From contig NC_060235.2 of assembly GCF_021155775.2 (NCBI RefSeq), positions 23,197,598 to 23,261,597 of the forward strand: a stretch of 64,000 nucleotides of DNA, written 5' to 3'. Position 1 is the stretch's first letter. Every line of letters starts with the position of its first letter. The position numbers were made by a program, and so were the translations under genes. The stretch is from Neodiprion pinetum. Lineage: Eukaryota; Arthropoda; Insecta; Hymenoptera; Diprionidae. Under the pieces are notes generated by a model. The model ran no database searches and had not been told where the DNA came from. It was given only the letters and a program-made list of their open reading frames with translations. Below are positions 49,430-62,877 of the stretch, piece after piece.

Positions 49430-52400
49430 CGGCGGAACGTATACCTCGTCTATCGCGGGTAGGTGTGGCCTGTCTTTAGAGGCGACTCGGTGTGTCTTTG
49501 CGAGCATGTGTATGCGACACATTTCGGTATTTTCCCGGGTATCCTAGGTTCTCGGGGGCACAAGGTGGATACGTCGGTGTGACAGACAGAGCTTCACGCC
49601 TACAAATGCACGCGAGTATGACTTGTATAATGGAACGTCTGTAACGGAGCGTCTACAAGACTAGTCGGAGTGCGGTGCACGCCTTTCTAAAGAGATTTTT
49701 CTCTCCGGACTTCTCACGAAAATTCTTTGTTCCCATTGGTCGACACGTATGTGGGTATATGGATTACATGCATGTGCACTCCAATCGTATTCTCTAGACA
49801 TCGCGCTTCCAGCAAATGGGTCGTTTGAGCGGTTCCCAGTTTCCTCATCGTGTCACATTATACGGATCTTGACATTTCTTGGCAATTATTTTTCCTCTAA
49901 ATATTGTAAATGACGATTGTTTCAGTTTATTGCTAACCAAAGGTCGGAAGATATCGCAAATCGGTTACTCTTAGTATCAATTGTTTGCTAAGGTTCTTAA
50001 AATGTTGATCAAGTATTACAGGAACAGCTTGTCGTTAGTCACATCGGTATATTGCACGTGTGGTTTGTAAGCCCGAGAAGATTAGTTTCTGTTGCAATTT
50101 GGTCAGGTTGAAACGTATAGTTTCAAATTTTGTTATTTTTGATTTTCCGATTGAAAAGCGAATGCACATGCACCGTGTACAAATTTGAGCACTTTCAAGT
50201 ACTAGGGTGTTTTAATGAGCTTTCTTGTACTGCAAGCACGAAGTTTGGAGTCTCCATTAAAATCGACCCAACTCAACGAATCAACTTTCTGCAATATTGT
50301 TGATGAGGAAACAGTAATGAAGAAGCCCAAAAATTAAAAACGTTGGGAATCACATGGAAGTTTACCATCTGTATGCCATCACGAGCATTGAAGCTTACTG
50401 CATTATTCTATTCAAGAGAAATTTAACGCGTTTGTTCGCTAATTGTGGTCTTTTACATCCGCACCTTCAGTTAACAATTTCCGTTACGTTTGACGAGAAA
50501 AAAAATGTGTACCTAACAATAAGTAAAATGGATGTTTTTCTATAGGATTGTGCCAGGTGGTACCATTCCTATCCACAGCATTGGAGATTCTGGAAGAACA
50601 TGTTCAACTTTTCGCCAAGGCTCGTGCAGAGTGTTGTATCTATGGCAATAATATAGTGGCATATTGGGTAAATCACTACTAATTAGCCACGAGTACCTCA
50701 ATTACCACGCATTGAGTGAGATGAGATGGAAATTGAAAATTTCACGAGACCGGTGAAGCATCTTCATTAAACTGTACCTACCGAATGGAGTTTTGCAACC
50801 TGTAGGTTACTAAAATCTCATTTAAGACGAAAATTAGGTTGAGGCAAATTGATGACCATTCGGAGCAATTAGGGTTATACGTATATGCATTGGGAAATTG
50901 ACTCGATTATATTTGTCACTTTCAACGTCTATGCGACCGTTCTTTTTGGTCAAGTTCGCACGATAAGTTGAGTAATTTTTTTTTCTTGTAAAAAACAGAG
51001 CGTGCATCGAAAACTGCAATTCCTGATATTGTGGATAATCAACTTGATCCAAATGATTTGAATGCGATGAATTAACAGATTTTTGCCCTATTCGTCCGAA
51101 GGTTATGAAAAAGATTTTGTCAATTTAATGTACCGATTGCCGCTTTCCTGATGACGGGATATTCTTTTTCCTGACATTCGCCGACGAGGATATTTTTCGT
51201 ATGATTAACAAACTACGATTGCATATGCTCGGTTTTTTTTTTTTTTTGCAATTCTTTCAAGAAAATGTTTCGCCGGACGAAGGAGTGCTAAGAATTTTCT
51301 GGAAGTTTGGTAACTGTTTTCATTCCTCTCTACAAGCATTTTTCACCATTTCAGATTAGCGCTACGATTTTGCAGATCACTGTTGTACACATAAACGATA
51401 ATTTTACTCGAATCGCGAGTTCTCGAAATATCTTGATCGTATGCCCAAATCGATGTATTCGATGTTTTTCGAGGCACGAGCTTCAAAAATCTTAATTGTA
51501 AGTTCCGATCGCCACCAACGGACAAAGTGCTGTTGCTGCAATTCATCCGCGTGTTCCACCTCTCTGAAATATTTCTACAGACGTACTTTGCAGGGCGTTC
51601 GACAAAATGACATTTCGTGCACGGTGCATTAGCCTTAGGGCTGAGTTTATGCCGCCATGTCAAAGATCCCGCGTAATGTGCACCCTATAACTATACAGCG
51701 GTAAAAGTAATGACGATAATGATAATAAGAGGGATATAGTTAATAGCGTAAACGATGAAGGTGGAAACGTGCAAGATATAGTCTGACAGTTACTTACAAG
51801 ATAGAGGCGTTACGCATGTTCGTATCTTTGTACACGATTGTGGATACGTATATAGGCGAGTATACGTATTACGTATGCATAGTTGCAGTTGCGGATGCGA
51901 GGCGATAGGTAATCCGGATCTCAAATTTCAATCGTGATTCAAACGACTTTCACTGTTCGTAACGGCGTTGGTTTTCGATTGCAGAAACGCCGAAAAAATA
52001 CGGCTTCGCTCAACCAAGTTCCTAATCGTCCCCATCGAATAATTGTTTACCTTTTGCAAAGATGACGCGATAAATCTTCTATGAATTCATAAGATTCACG
52101 AATGAGGAAAAAGTTCGTGACTTTGCTCAGCTACTGAACGAAATTCTCATTCATTTTCAGATGTTCATTCTGCAGGAGAGTCGGGTTTCCTTAAGGATTG
52201 AAAATTTAATTCAAGCGCTTGAACATTCTCTAGTCTAAATGAATTTATTATATTCTGTTTAAACATACAGTTCAACCATGTTGGGTATACAGTCTCTGCA
52301 GTCAATTATTTATTGATAGCATTGAAACACGTAACGTATATCTCAAGCAGGAGTATGAAAACTTGATCAAATTTTGAAAATTACGAAAACTGCAAGATTG

Positions 52401-55400
52401 ACAGTAGTTTTAGCATAAACGCACTCGCTTCATGAAATTTCACTGAGACAAAATCGTTCATATCATTTCATCTTCGCGATTATTCGCTTCTTTACACTTT
52501 TTCGATTGCAAAATTTCGGTTGTATACAAGTTAGATTTCAAGTTTGTACCATAGTTGTATACAACGAAAAATACATGAAATATTTCGTATGTATTTTTCA
52601 GACTAAAATGAACAAAAACGATAGAAGAAATTGAGCGAGATATTAATCTCTACGAGATATAAGTAACATTTCAACGAAGAATAGTATGGAATTACGGTAA
52701 TAAACGTACTTCGCAACAATTATCTACAAGTGACTGTATGGAGCGAGTCTTGAAGCGAGTGATAAGTACCTACTCGACGTTTTCTGTCGCTAATTGTTCA
52801 ATTATAGCCAGGAAGTTGAAGAGATATGTACAGAGAATTCTGCGCTCTTTCAAGCTACAGTCTTCTGACTTTACCTTTCCAATTTCGTTCTAAATTTTTT
52901 ATAATGCAACATACCGCGAGAATTATTTTATTTAAAATACGCCCAACTTCATCTCGTTTCGAAACCAGGAATAAATTGTAGTATATTTTTGTAGGATATT
53001 TCGCATGGAAATAAATTTTTCTGTTTATTTTTTTCCAAGTCACCTGCAAGGCTGCAAAAGTAATAGAACCAAGTCTAAACTGCTGAGAATAGAAATGAAG
53101 AATCTCGATGTTGAATCTGAAGAAAATCAACCAGTTGCTAAACAATTGCTTGTATCAAAAATGGGAAGTGTAATTGTTTTGCATCATACGATTTCAGTTC
53201 AATACTTGAAACATCTTGAGATCTCGGCGTAGATAGTATTTATATCGCGGTCGATTAAAGAACCGCGCAGTTTAGACGACAGGTGCGTGTAACTCTTGAA
53301 CGCTGATCGTAGAGCTTAATTATCTCGTTGTTGTAGGGCATGAGGTCGCTGCAGCCGGCTAATTACACATGGGGCCATTATGACGAAGCAGCAAGATTTA
53401 TATATCGCGGTAAATGATTTCGTAAGATATAAACTGCTTTTTATCATCTGGGATAAACGGTGGGATTAATGTCCCGTGCGTAATTGTGCGGGCACTTAAT
53501 AACCAGCTATTGAACGTTACCGAGGGCGAGAGTCGCAAGTGCTAAAATTTATAACGCCAAAGAGCATTGCCGAAATCAAATTCTATATCACTGCTAGATA
53601 ATTTTGAAATATTCACTGGATTGATAACACCCGAAGGATATTTATAGAGTACCGAGCTCTGCTTGATCTCTTCACGTGGTCACTTTTTTGCTTTTCGTCA
53701 TTTTGCTGAAGAAAAAATTATTGCCTGTGGGAATAATCGACATTTGCTAATTTCGATGTAACAAAGAATTTATGATAAACATAATATTTTGTGACGGTAT
53801 AATTTAAAATTTTTCGGAATAAAAAATTCGTGATAGACGTAATATTTTATGATTCTTTCGCCATTTCCGTTAATTAAAAACTTTCGTTACGTCACCTTTA
53901 CGTCACGTTATCAGTTTTCTCCGATAGGACAGTTTCTGCTTGTTGTATAAACTATAGCTCGCGAGACGATTGTTTTCCAAGAAAAATGCATTATTTAATA
54001 AGCATAGACATTTCACGATAAGAGTGAATTTAGTAACTCAAGCTGGAATTGATGAAATTTCAAGAACGAGTAAACGTGTTTATTGAGGCAGTGGTGAAAA
54101 GGAGGTAAAAAAAATCCCGTTCCTTAAGGAATTTTTCCACGATTCGCCTCGGCTGAACGAATAAATCTAGACTAGAAAGAATCAAATCCGTTGAAAACGA
54201 AAGTCACGAGAATTTTTTTTAAATATCGGGAAAAGTACGAAAAAAGATCATATCTCGACACAATTTTGTATTCTGCTCTTTACTCGACGGTTTCTTAGCG
54301 CAATTATAATTTTTTTCGAGTAAGCCGGGAAATCGAAGACATGTAGAAATTTGGGTTCACATTGATTTGAACTCTTTAGAGAAGACATTATTTTTCAAAT
54401 GAAAAAACAGCCAAAACCGCTGAAAAAGACCTTTAAACGCATTGAACGATCTCTAAAAATTGATTGGATACATCCTCCTTGCGGTTATGGTATTCATTTT
54501 ACATTCTGACACTTTCAAAGGGCGTGCGCGTAAAAAATGAGATGGTCGTGTTTATTTTAACCATCCCAATGTTCATGTATTTTGCTTCATACCACTAAAT
54601 ACCTAATATTTAATATTTTCTATTTCTGGGATTGATTTTGTAGTACAAAATGTCAACTGTTATAACAATGCATATTCTCTGAATTAAAAAGTCGACGTGA
54701 TATTTTTTCACTTCAGATTTATTACAGTAAATGTCTAAGTAATAAACGCATTTTGTTTTACTGTATAAATTACGGTAATTTCTGTAAGTATAAGAGAAAT
54801 ATCAAAACTTCGATTGTTCAGATAATATTCAATCTAAAGTGTAAAAATTTATTTACTGAAACGCGTATGTGCATGGCAGAAATAATTGTGCTTCTAAAAA
54901 TTCTTTCATGTCTTCGAAATTTGTTGGCAAATTGAAAAATTTGCGGCTATATTATGATTATTAACCATAGTGACACGTGACCTGGGTCACGTAGCCAAAC
55001 CCATTGTAGATTTTACCGTCAATTTTTTTTCAGAAGTTTTCCTGGAATTGATGATACCAAATGTAGAAAATTTAAAATAGCGGAACTAATATGGTGGGTG
55101 GAAATGAAAAAAACTGCCAGATCTACAGATATATAATTTTATAGTTTGCGATTTTTTTATGTTCTACATTACAGTCGGAAGTCGAGTTCAAGTTGAAATT
55201 AACTATTATATAATGAATGTCATAAATTATCTATGAGTGAGAGAGAGAGAGAGAAATTATAAAATTACAAACTGCAAGCCTAGATTTATAAACAGCCAAT
55301 AATTATTTTATTCGAACATCAAAGAACATTGTGGAAAGCGAAAATTCAATCTCGAAAGCAAACGAATACCTATATGTTTTGTCAGCAATACTCCATTTTA

Positions 55401-56437
55401 TATCATACACCCTGTATCCTAATACAGCGATCAAGATTTCTCCCGTTACACATCAAATACGACTCATTAACAACTTCTTTAAACTCATCGAATGTCGGCA
55501 ATCTCGGATAAATATTGAATTCGTAAAATATTTTCCTGACTTGTGAAAGGACCTCATACTTGAGTTTGGATATTTTACTTTAAATTGCAATTTAAGTTTC
55601 TTTAGTTCAGATTAAATTGATAAACACTGATTCAAATAAGACCTTGAACTTGTTCCAAATTTGTGACTAACAATTTACATTTAAGCTCAGGATTGAGTTA
55701 CAATATAATTTTCATGTCAATTTATTCTATATGAGGTTGATCAAGGTTACGTGAAAAACGAAGAGTCTTAAATAATAAACGGCATCATTCAGAACAGTAC
55801 AGTTTTATCAAACACTTCATCGTCCTAGTGCAACATGGCGGACTGGACTGTCAACGCCGTTGATTTTCACCGTCTTAAAAGGGAAGTGTTTATTTTGCAG
55901 ACTGCATACTCGCGGAAACATAAATATTAGATGGTCAAAATGTCACGATGAAAGATGTCGTTGATTACGTCGTTGGCTGTAACAGTGGAAGGATTTTGAG
56001 TAGTTGAGGCTCAAGGTGGATAATCCGGTTCTCGATAAGTATTTTTAATTTACAAGGTACGTCGCATAAAGTCACGGTACGGTACAACGAAGGAAGTACA
56101 TGTCACACGGTATAAAAAACTTAGAAATGTTTTGACAAACTTGATTAGCTTCGTTAGCTTGATTTCACACACAAGCACACAATATCGCGTCGTATTTGAG
56201 GAACTTTTGAGGAGCTTTCACCTCACCGCACTAAAATCGAGAATTTTCTACTTTTCTGCAAAGTCAAAGCGTGATCGTTTCCTGACCACTATCGGCCAGT
56301 GCAAACGTCTGTAGTTTCGGAATTAACCCTTCGAGAAAAGTTGTGTGGGAGTAAGCCGTAAATTTACTCCCGAAAACTTCATCGGGAATCCCGGCACGTA
56401 GCTTTCGTATTAACGCTGAACTTTAGGAGGAAAAAAT
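49430..56437. other. Intergenic region between the two secreted-protein genes
   Basis: About 7 kb without a recognised gene. A (GA)n tract is at 55239-55255 and poly-T at 51233-51247. Small open frames near 51343-51663 and 52855-53232 show no family resemblance. The stretch 53230-53580 has balanced composition, many TAAT words and a repeated TATATCGCGGT (53240s and 53400s) and could be a regulatory element; this is inference. Confidence 0.4.
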
Positions 56438-59400
56438 TCAGAAGACAGGCACATGGAAGCCGTGACCTGCTCCGTGTCCGCCATAATTCAGTCCAACACC
56501 AAAGCCACCATAGTGGCTCCTAAATACGTTCACGTTATGGTCTTCGTCTTCATGATCTGGAACCGGCTTCGACACGTGTCTATGAACGATTATCTCGTGG
56601 ATTTGGTTCTTCGGGGTGAGCAAGACGGCCCTGTTGCCTCCGAGGCCAATGTTCTTGTGGACTAACGTTTTTGATCGTGAGTGAACAAGGACGTTAGTTC
56701 CGTGCTCGTTTCGGCCCACCAGGACTGGCTTGTGCGCGAAGAACACCGTGTGGGAGTTGGGCTCTCCGACGATGAGGTTCCGGTGTCCCGAAGGACTCAA
56801 GACGAGGGGTCTGGGAGCGAGGACGATGGTTTTCTCCGAGGATCTATCGAGGACCAGGTGCTTCTGGTCAAGAACAACTTTTGCCGCGTGGTCGAGCAGG
56901 AGCTCTTTGTGGTCAACGACGACCCTCGGATCGATTTGATGGATCTTGTCAACGATGGGGAAGATCACGTGATGCTCGTTGTTAGCCAGATCCACGGGAA
57001 TCAGGACGTGATCCCCGGCTGGATGTTTCTCGCTCGAAACTGTCGAGGTTGTTGAAATTGTACGGGACTTTGACGTAACCGGAATGCTTTTGTGGATCAC
57101 TCTGAAATGTCCGCCGTGGCTTGGGTCCAGCTCGAATGAAACTAACCCCAACTCTAACGGCGAGCGTTTTATATTCCTCGACGTCTTCACCTCGGGACTT
57201 TCTTGCTTTGTCAGGGATCCTCCGTCCACGATTAGGGTTGTCAGGAGAAGCGTCAGGACCTAAGTCAGTCGGGAAATATTTTCACATCACGTTTGTTTTT
57301 GCTCAAGTAAGATGAGGGAAAAATAATCAGTTTGATAGATGGAGAAAGAGATCCGGTTATTGATACTCTTATCTCTTGATAGCGGGGCTTGTCAGCGACA
57401 GCAAATCAGAAATCGAAAGCTTTCGAAAACATTCATTTACTTTTTCCGTTATTGACTTACGCGGTCTGTAGAATATCTCAAGATATCGCCGTGGCGATGA
57501 ATAATATACATAGGGTGTACAGTCAGGTTAAAAAATTGTGAGATCTAAAATATGACGAAACAGAGCCTTAAATAGTGCCACCGAAGCTAATTTAAATTCA
57601 ACTTTGTATAAAAGTGTTACCAATAACGTATTTTTAGTTGAATCACAAGTTTACAATTTGGAAATTAATACGATTGTATATGTTGACTTTTTTTCTTTTT
57701 GCAACTGACGAAATTGGAAAAGACTTCGTCTCGGACAATTTACAGAAAATTCATTTACGAATAAAATGAGATATTTTTTAAAGAATCAGACGAAAGATGC
57801 GGACTTTTCTATGAAAAAATGGTGGAATAATGGGATTTCTTTGTTGTTGTTAATAACGAAGTCTTTATACTTCATAATTCGTAGTTGAAATATTTTCACC
57901 TGGATCACAGAGACTTTCTTCAATCAGATTCAACTTAATCGACTTCAGTTACCCTGTTTAACTTTCGTTTTATGATCTTTTTGATTCGACTCATTTTTTA
58001 CCTGACTATACGTCCAATACATCCTCGACACCCTCAGATTCTTTATTTATGCAACTGGCTGGAAGAAAAAAACGAAATGAACGAAAATAAGAAAACAAAT
58101 AGAAGAAAATAATATTTGTGTATAAACTAAATGCGCCGTATTTGCCGTGCGATTTGATTGAAAAAATGGCGAAGCAAAATACTACTTGAAATGTGGAATC
58201 AAATACGATTGAAAAGATCTCCGTTTGACATAGAAGGAGATAAGGAACCATGAATTTAAACGGAAGAACCTCAATTAGGCAATTGTAGGTCAAGCTTATT
58301 TTTTGTATAACCTTCTAAATATCAAAAGCTCATAGTTTTACCAATTTTAAATATTCTACGTAAAATGGTGTAGGCTGTGAGTAATAAACTCGTGTTTTCT
58401 TGAAGAACGTACGAATAATTTTACGAGAAATCAATTCCCACCATTTTTAATCACTTTGTTTACAAGCGCAATCTGTATAATTTTATTTGAATCTGTAGAT
58501 GAAGCATGTATAGGCGTACTCGTGGAATTTACAAAAAAATCGTAAAAAAATGGGATATCTCTGAAGTTATTGAAATACCTGAGATTTTATACCTTACTAG
58601 CTTATGAGAATATTACCGCAGATAATAATAGGTAAATCCCTGGAGATAAACTCAAAACGAGTCCAAATTTGAACTATTCACGTGCAAAGTATATTCAATG
58701 ATCTAAATTAAAGCTGTGCCGCGGTATAACGAAAGTGCGGTTATAATTAGCAACGGCAGTAACGTGTATCAATAAACTTTCACACGTCATAATAATATAA
58801 TGATATGACAGTGCGGTTTTCAGATCACGCAATCATTTGTAATTCTATAAGTTTGTCTATATTTCAGTGTATCGCCCTTGCTTTAATTACATCATCATGC
58901 GATAAGTCGTTACAAATGAATACCAATTTATGGTCAATCACGAAAGTATTCTTGATCATCGGATATCATTTTAAGCAACCGTGTTACTTGAGCTGAAACA
59001 TTATACAAGGTATGGTTAGATAAGTGCTGTCCATACATCTGTATAAATTTGATAAGCGTGAGCTATGTCCAATACAGATCGGAAAGAGTTGATAAAAATT
59101 TGGAAAACAAACCAAAAAAGAGCACGTCTTTATACAGAAAGGATAATTTTGCTTGCAGGTATAACAGTTTTGAGGAATTTTCAATTACACAGGTTTGATT
59201 GTCACTGTTTATTTAATCCTCGAAAATCAATTTCACTCAAAAATTCACGAGATTAACGACAGACGAAATCGTACTACGAGAACACTGCGAACTTACAAGT
59301 AAAATTTATCCTTCGTATAAACGGTATAATCGGCGTGATCTGCGATCGCGGGAGTGTCAGAAATAGACAGAGTCACGCAGGTAGGTACACATGCTTTCTA

Positions 59401-59565
59401 ATCCTCGCAAAGATCGGAACCTTACAGAACTCGGGGCAACGCTTCGGGGCTTCGTGTACTTATCAAGCGATAGGCAGATTTTTCGCGATGTATGCAACGC
59501 GCGGTTGTTTGAATAAAAATTAGCGACACGGCTCGAAGACTTACTTTTAACGCGAACGTGATCAT
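56438..59565 (-). CDS. Secreted His/Val-rich protein of unknown family
   Basis: Two exons: 59545-59565 (MITFALK, donor GTAAGT) and 56438-57259 (acceptor GACTTAG, phase 0), giving 280 aa. The joined N-terminus MITFALKVLTLLLTTLIVDG is a textbook signal peptide that only appears after this splice, which supports the distant first exon. A basic KR site near residue 39 may mark processing. The middle consists of alternating Val/Leu/His/Asp stretches such as VVVDHKELLLDHAAKVVLD and repeated VLAPRPLVL/KPVLVGR-like words, suggesting beta-strand repeats. The tail is acidic, then Gly/His/Tyr-rich (SHYGGFGVGLNYGGHGAGHG), like cuticle proteins. No known domain is recognised. A role in cuticle, eggshell or secretion is inferred from composition and from the cuticle gene on the same strand 7 kb away. 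The ORF itself is certain; exon 1 is probable. Confidence 0.68.
57260..59544 (-). other. Intron of the secreted His/Val-rich gene (2285 bp)
   Basis: Predicted intron between the signal-peptide exon and the main exon. A CAGGTAG heptamer lies at 59378-59384. No coding sequence or repeat of note is seen inside. A nearer alternative donor with an in-frame ATG exists at about 57469, but it would give no signal peptide. Confidence 0.5.
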
Positions 59566-59909
59566 GCTGCACTTCGACTGCTGCCACAACGTTGTGGCAC
59601 CAGCTACGAAACTCGTTTCAGCAAGTTGCTTTACTTGTGATAAATTGATCGGTATATTTGAGGCGTAACGCGGCTGTAGCCCGTGTATGTCGGTATATCG
59701 CGACATGCGAAGTGTGAGAGTGCCGATTTCGTGTGAACTTAGTTATACTCACACACGGCAAGAAGTGTACGCACACAATCTAGGCTCTTGGTGGACCAGT
59801 TTTATTTCGTAAAGGAAACAGGATAGTCCATGCCACATGCAGAAGGTCTCTTTCAACGCGGTGAACGGAACGCGAAGTTCCATATCGGCTCGTGATTTGT
59901 TCGGGTAGC

Positions 59910-60230
59910 ATGGATTTTACGGTGAATAAATCTTACAACCTCCGTCACGAGTATTTTAAATTAACCTTCGCAAGAATCACTGTTATTGACCTATCGGTCG
60001 AATAATTACTTGATTGTTGTTGTCTTTTTTCTTTTTTTTTTTCTTTCTTTTTCTTTTGTTGCAGATTTCTTATCGTTGGCGCTCTAAAGATAATTCCAAG
60101 GAGTTCAATTTGGTTGTCTTATTCATTTGGGGTTTTCGTGTATCTGATGATGCAAACAATTCAAGGCATGAACAAAGCGCCGTACCAGAGGAATAACATC
60201 CGAACTGACTATGTCGAAAAACGGAATTAA
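59910..60230 (+). CDS. Candidate 68-aa single-pass membrane protein
   Basis: Two exons: 59910-59950 (MDFTVNKSYNLRH, phase 2) and 60065-60230. The acceptor is exceptionally strong, a pyrimidine tract of about 40 bases ending TTGTTGCAG. The donor is weak (GA/GTATTT). The second exon reads FLIVGALKIIPRSSIWLSYS, then GVFVYLMMQTIQGMNKAPYQ and ends DYVEKRN before TAA. A hydrophobic segment covers about residues 29-43 of the full product, followed by a polar C-terminus. Two other frames over the exon are open for shorter runs: one also ends in a plausible 43-codon tail (stop at about 60196), so the frame choice is not proven. It would lie divergent to the secreted His/Val-rich gene, 345 bp between start codons. 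No family is recognised; size and topology resemble small organellar membrane proteins. Confidence 0.42.
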
Positions 60231-62877
60231 CTCGAATTGAAGACTCATTTGCATCAAAATATTTTTCATACACCAAAGTGTTCTCTGTTATTTCGACGAT
60301 ATATTATATATTTACGTATAATATTTTCGAATGTAAGACCCGAATCGCAAGGAACACTTTGATGTATGAAAAATATCTCTGCAGATTTAAACTGAATGAA
60401 AAAACACGACTTTTAAGTTGGTGCAGTGCAACTTCCGTATTGCGCGGCAAAGGGTCAGTTTTTTTCTTATACATAAATCTCTGTGTAAGTTTTCAGTAGG
60501 AAGTTATTTGTGTAATAACAGTTCAAACATCTATGTATAATACAAGTATTTAAAATCTACCACAAGTAGTTTTACGATTCAATCGTTCCGGAAGTTAATC
60601 TAATTCTAGAGCGTGACGGTCTAGATTTATACGGACAAGGTTACACTGTTAAATGAATGCAGTCGTAGCCGCGGTTCTACTTTTATACTTGAAGTGTTAG
60701 AAGCTGTTCATATGACCAGAACTTTTAATTATTATATCTATGATTATCTAGAGAAATTGGCACGTTTTTTACATGGACACTGTATTTTATATTTAACATG
60801 ACTTGCGTATGGTTGCGTATAGTTCATGTAAAATGTTTGTCGAACGAATAAATTATTTGCCAAAAGTTGTTGAAATAAATATCACTTGCAATTGAAAATT
60901 TTTTCCAACGATTCGGTATAAGTAAAAAGTGATTAAGAGACCTCAAAAACTTTGAAATTATAGCTGGAACAGTAAAAACGCTTGATAAGCGCATCGGAAA
61001 GTCCAAAGAGCAAAGAATTTGACCATTAGATTAAATAGCTGAAATATGAAATCGGCTGCAAAATGAGCGTTCCGCAGCGTTGTGAACGTCATTTGCACAG
61101 TCGCGATTTTATCCCCGTGCTTATTCTCGGAGTCAGAAGGCATCGAGTCAAAGCACTAAAGGCTCAGTCGAGCTTGAAAACTTAATTCGCCATTGAAAAA
61201 CGAATAAAAAAAAAAACCGGATTGCATAATTTTGCAAGCAACCCGAAATTTATGTATACTGATTTCGAACAGCGTTCGCGAAGCGACGCGCAAAGGAATG
61301 ATCGATCAATTTGAAAGAAATTAGTACGTAAAGTGATTGGAGGTGTCTCACAAATCTGCAGAAAGACAATCCGCATGTGCCTCTTTGTTATTCAGACACG
61401 GGTTGTTTTTCTAAGATTGCACGAAATCAAAAATTAGGTGAGATGAGGAAAAATATCACTGATACAATAAATAGCTAAAACAGAATATACATAGTTAGTA
61501 CAGTAAATAGCTGAAACAGAGAAATACACGATTGGCACATTCGGTTTGGAATCGTTTCCAATGCGCAATGAAAATGCAGCATTTCATCTCAGAAACAGAA
61601 AACGTATCAAGTCGACGCACAAAAGGCAGCGATCTCGAACTTTGAAACTTTGGTAATTACGGTTGAAAAGCAATTTGAAAATAGATCCTTTACGTTCTCA
61701 TTGTGAATGAAGTTCGCGAAATCGACGCGCAAAAAGGCGCGATCGATTGATTCGGAAAGAGACACAACTTAAAGTAATTGGACTTGTCGCATAATCCTGT
61801 CGAAAGAAAATCCGCATCCGCGTCCTTACAATTCCGACACACTGCGATACGGATTCTTTTTCTCAGATACGAAATCAAGTCCGGGCAGGGGGTTGGGGGA
61901 GGATGAACAGCATGCATTGTCTGGCGTGACGGTCGGCGGTCCTCTTCGACGCGGCGTCTTCGAGCTCAGCATCTCTTCTCATCTAGCGCACCACGAAACG
62001 CGTAGATGATTCAGAGCGTTCAGCCCATTCAGGCGATTACAGAAAGGGATTCGGAGGAACTAACAAAGTCAAGACGAAGAAAGAACACTCGAATTACAAC
62101 ATCTTCAAAAGTTACAGTGACTGAGCAAAAATTCTGCAGTCGCCTGACGCTGTGGAATGTACAAAAGTTAGTTATTTTCGATACATCGCGACCTTCCTAC
62201 CCTCGCCTGATTTCCTGTATCTTCGAACCACCCGACGGAGATGTTGAAAAAAAAACATATAAAAAAGAACAGAAAAACAATCACACTCAGAATCATAAAC
62301 AACCGATCCCATTGCATTCCCCTCTGTACCTGCCCGATTCAATACCTATATACGAGCTAACGATTGTCACACTCTTTCCAACACAATCATTCTTCTCCAA
62401 TCGCCTCGTGGTTGTGTGTGTGACTTACTTGTTCGTCGTGTACCTGTAGGGAGGAATCCGTTCGTGTACCGCCACCCGCCAGCTACTCTTACACTGAGTA
62501 GTTTTGCGATTGCTGGAGGGCTCGTGGTACACAAACGACAAGAAAATAAAACGGGTTAGACATCCTATATGATGCTCAACAGCATCTTTCTAAGCGAGCT
62601 AAATCTGCATTTGGTCAATTCGCGCTGGCTGATGTAAAACGGAAAGTAACTCGAGTAAAAGCATGCAATTGAACTGCGTGAACTTGTACCAGACTTTAGG
62701 AGTTAAATTGAATACAGAATCGTTGACAAATAAACAAACCTCAGGCAAATCCACCGCTTAAACGACAATACCTCGAATAATTTGAAAAGTCGATAGAATT
62801 TTGTTCTCGCAAATGTCGAGTAAGCGAGGTTTCCCTGTCGCGATGCTCGTTCCACTATAAGCAGCGGGTAATGGATC
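60231..62877. other. Intergenic region with a diverged duplication
   Basis: No gene recognised. It contains the repeat pair at 61274-61430 and 61712-61877. A 147-codon plus-strand frame at 62006-62449 follows a CpG-richer, promoter-like stretch at 61900-62000. Its product is basic and low in recognisable features, and it may be untranslated leader sequence rather than a gene. Confidence 0.4.
61274..61877. repeat. Diverged direct duplication, two copies
   Basis: Copy 1 (61274-61430) and copy 2 (61712-61877) share ordered blocks: GTTCGCGAA, CGACGCGCAAA, GATCGAT, AAAGTRATTGGA, AATCCGCAT and ACGAAATCAA, with about 438 bp between starts. Related sequence before each copy (AATAGCTGAAACAG, TTTGAAA) suggests that the duplicated unit is the whole ~440 bp. 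Function unknown. Confidence 0.6.

Noticed and set aside
56681..57055. 124-codon plus-strand frame
   Set aside because: It is the antisense shadow of the secreted His/Val-rich protein exon.
57469..57519. Alternative first exon (MYIIHRHGDILRYSTDR) for the secreted protein
   Set aside because: In phase with a good donor, but it would bury the hydrophobic signal sequence internally. The exon at 59545-59565 gives a proper signal peptide.
62006..62449. 147-codon plus-strand frame
   Set aside because: No recognisable domain or clear splice context. It follows a promoter-like stretch and could be a leader, so it was left as part of the intergenic description.
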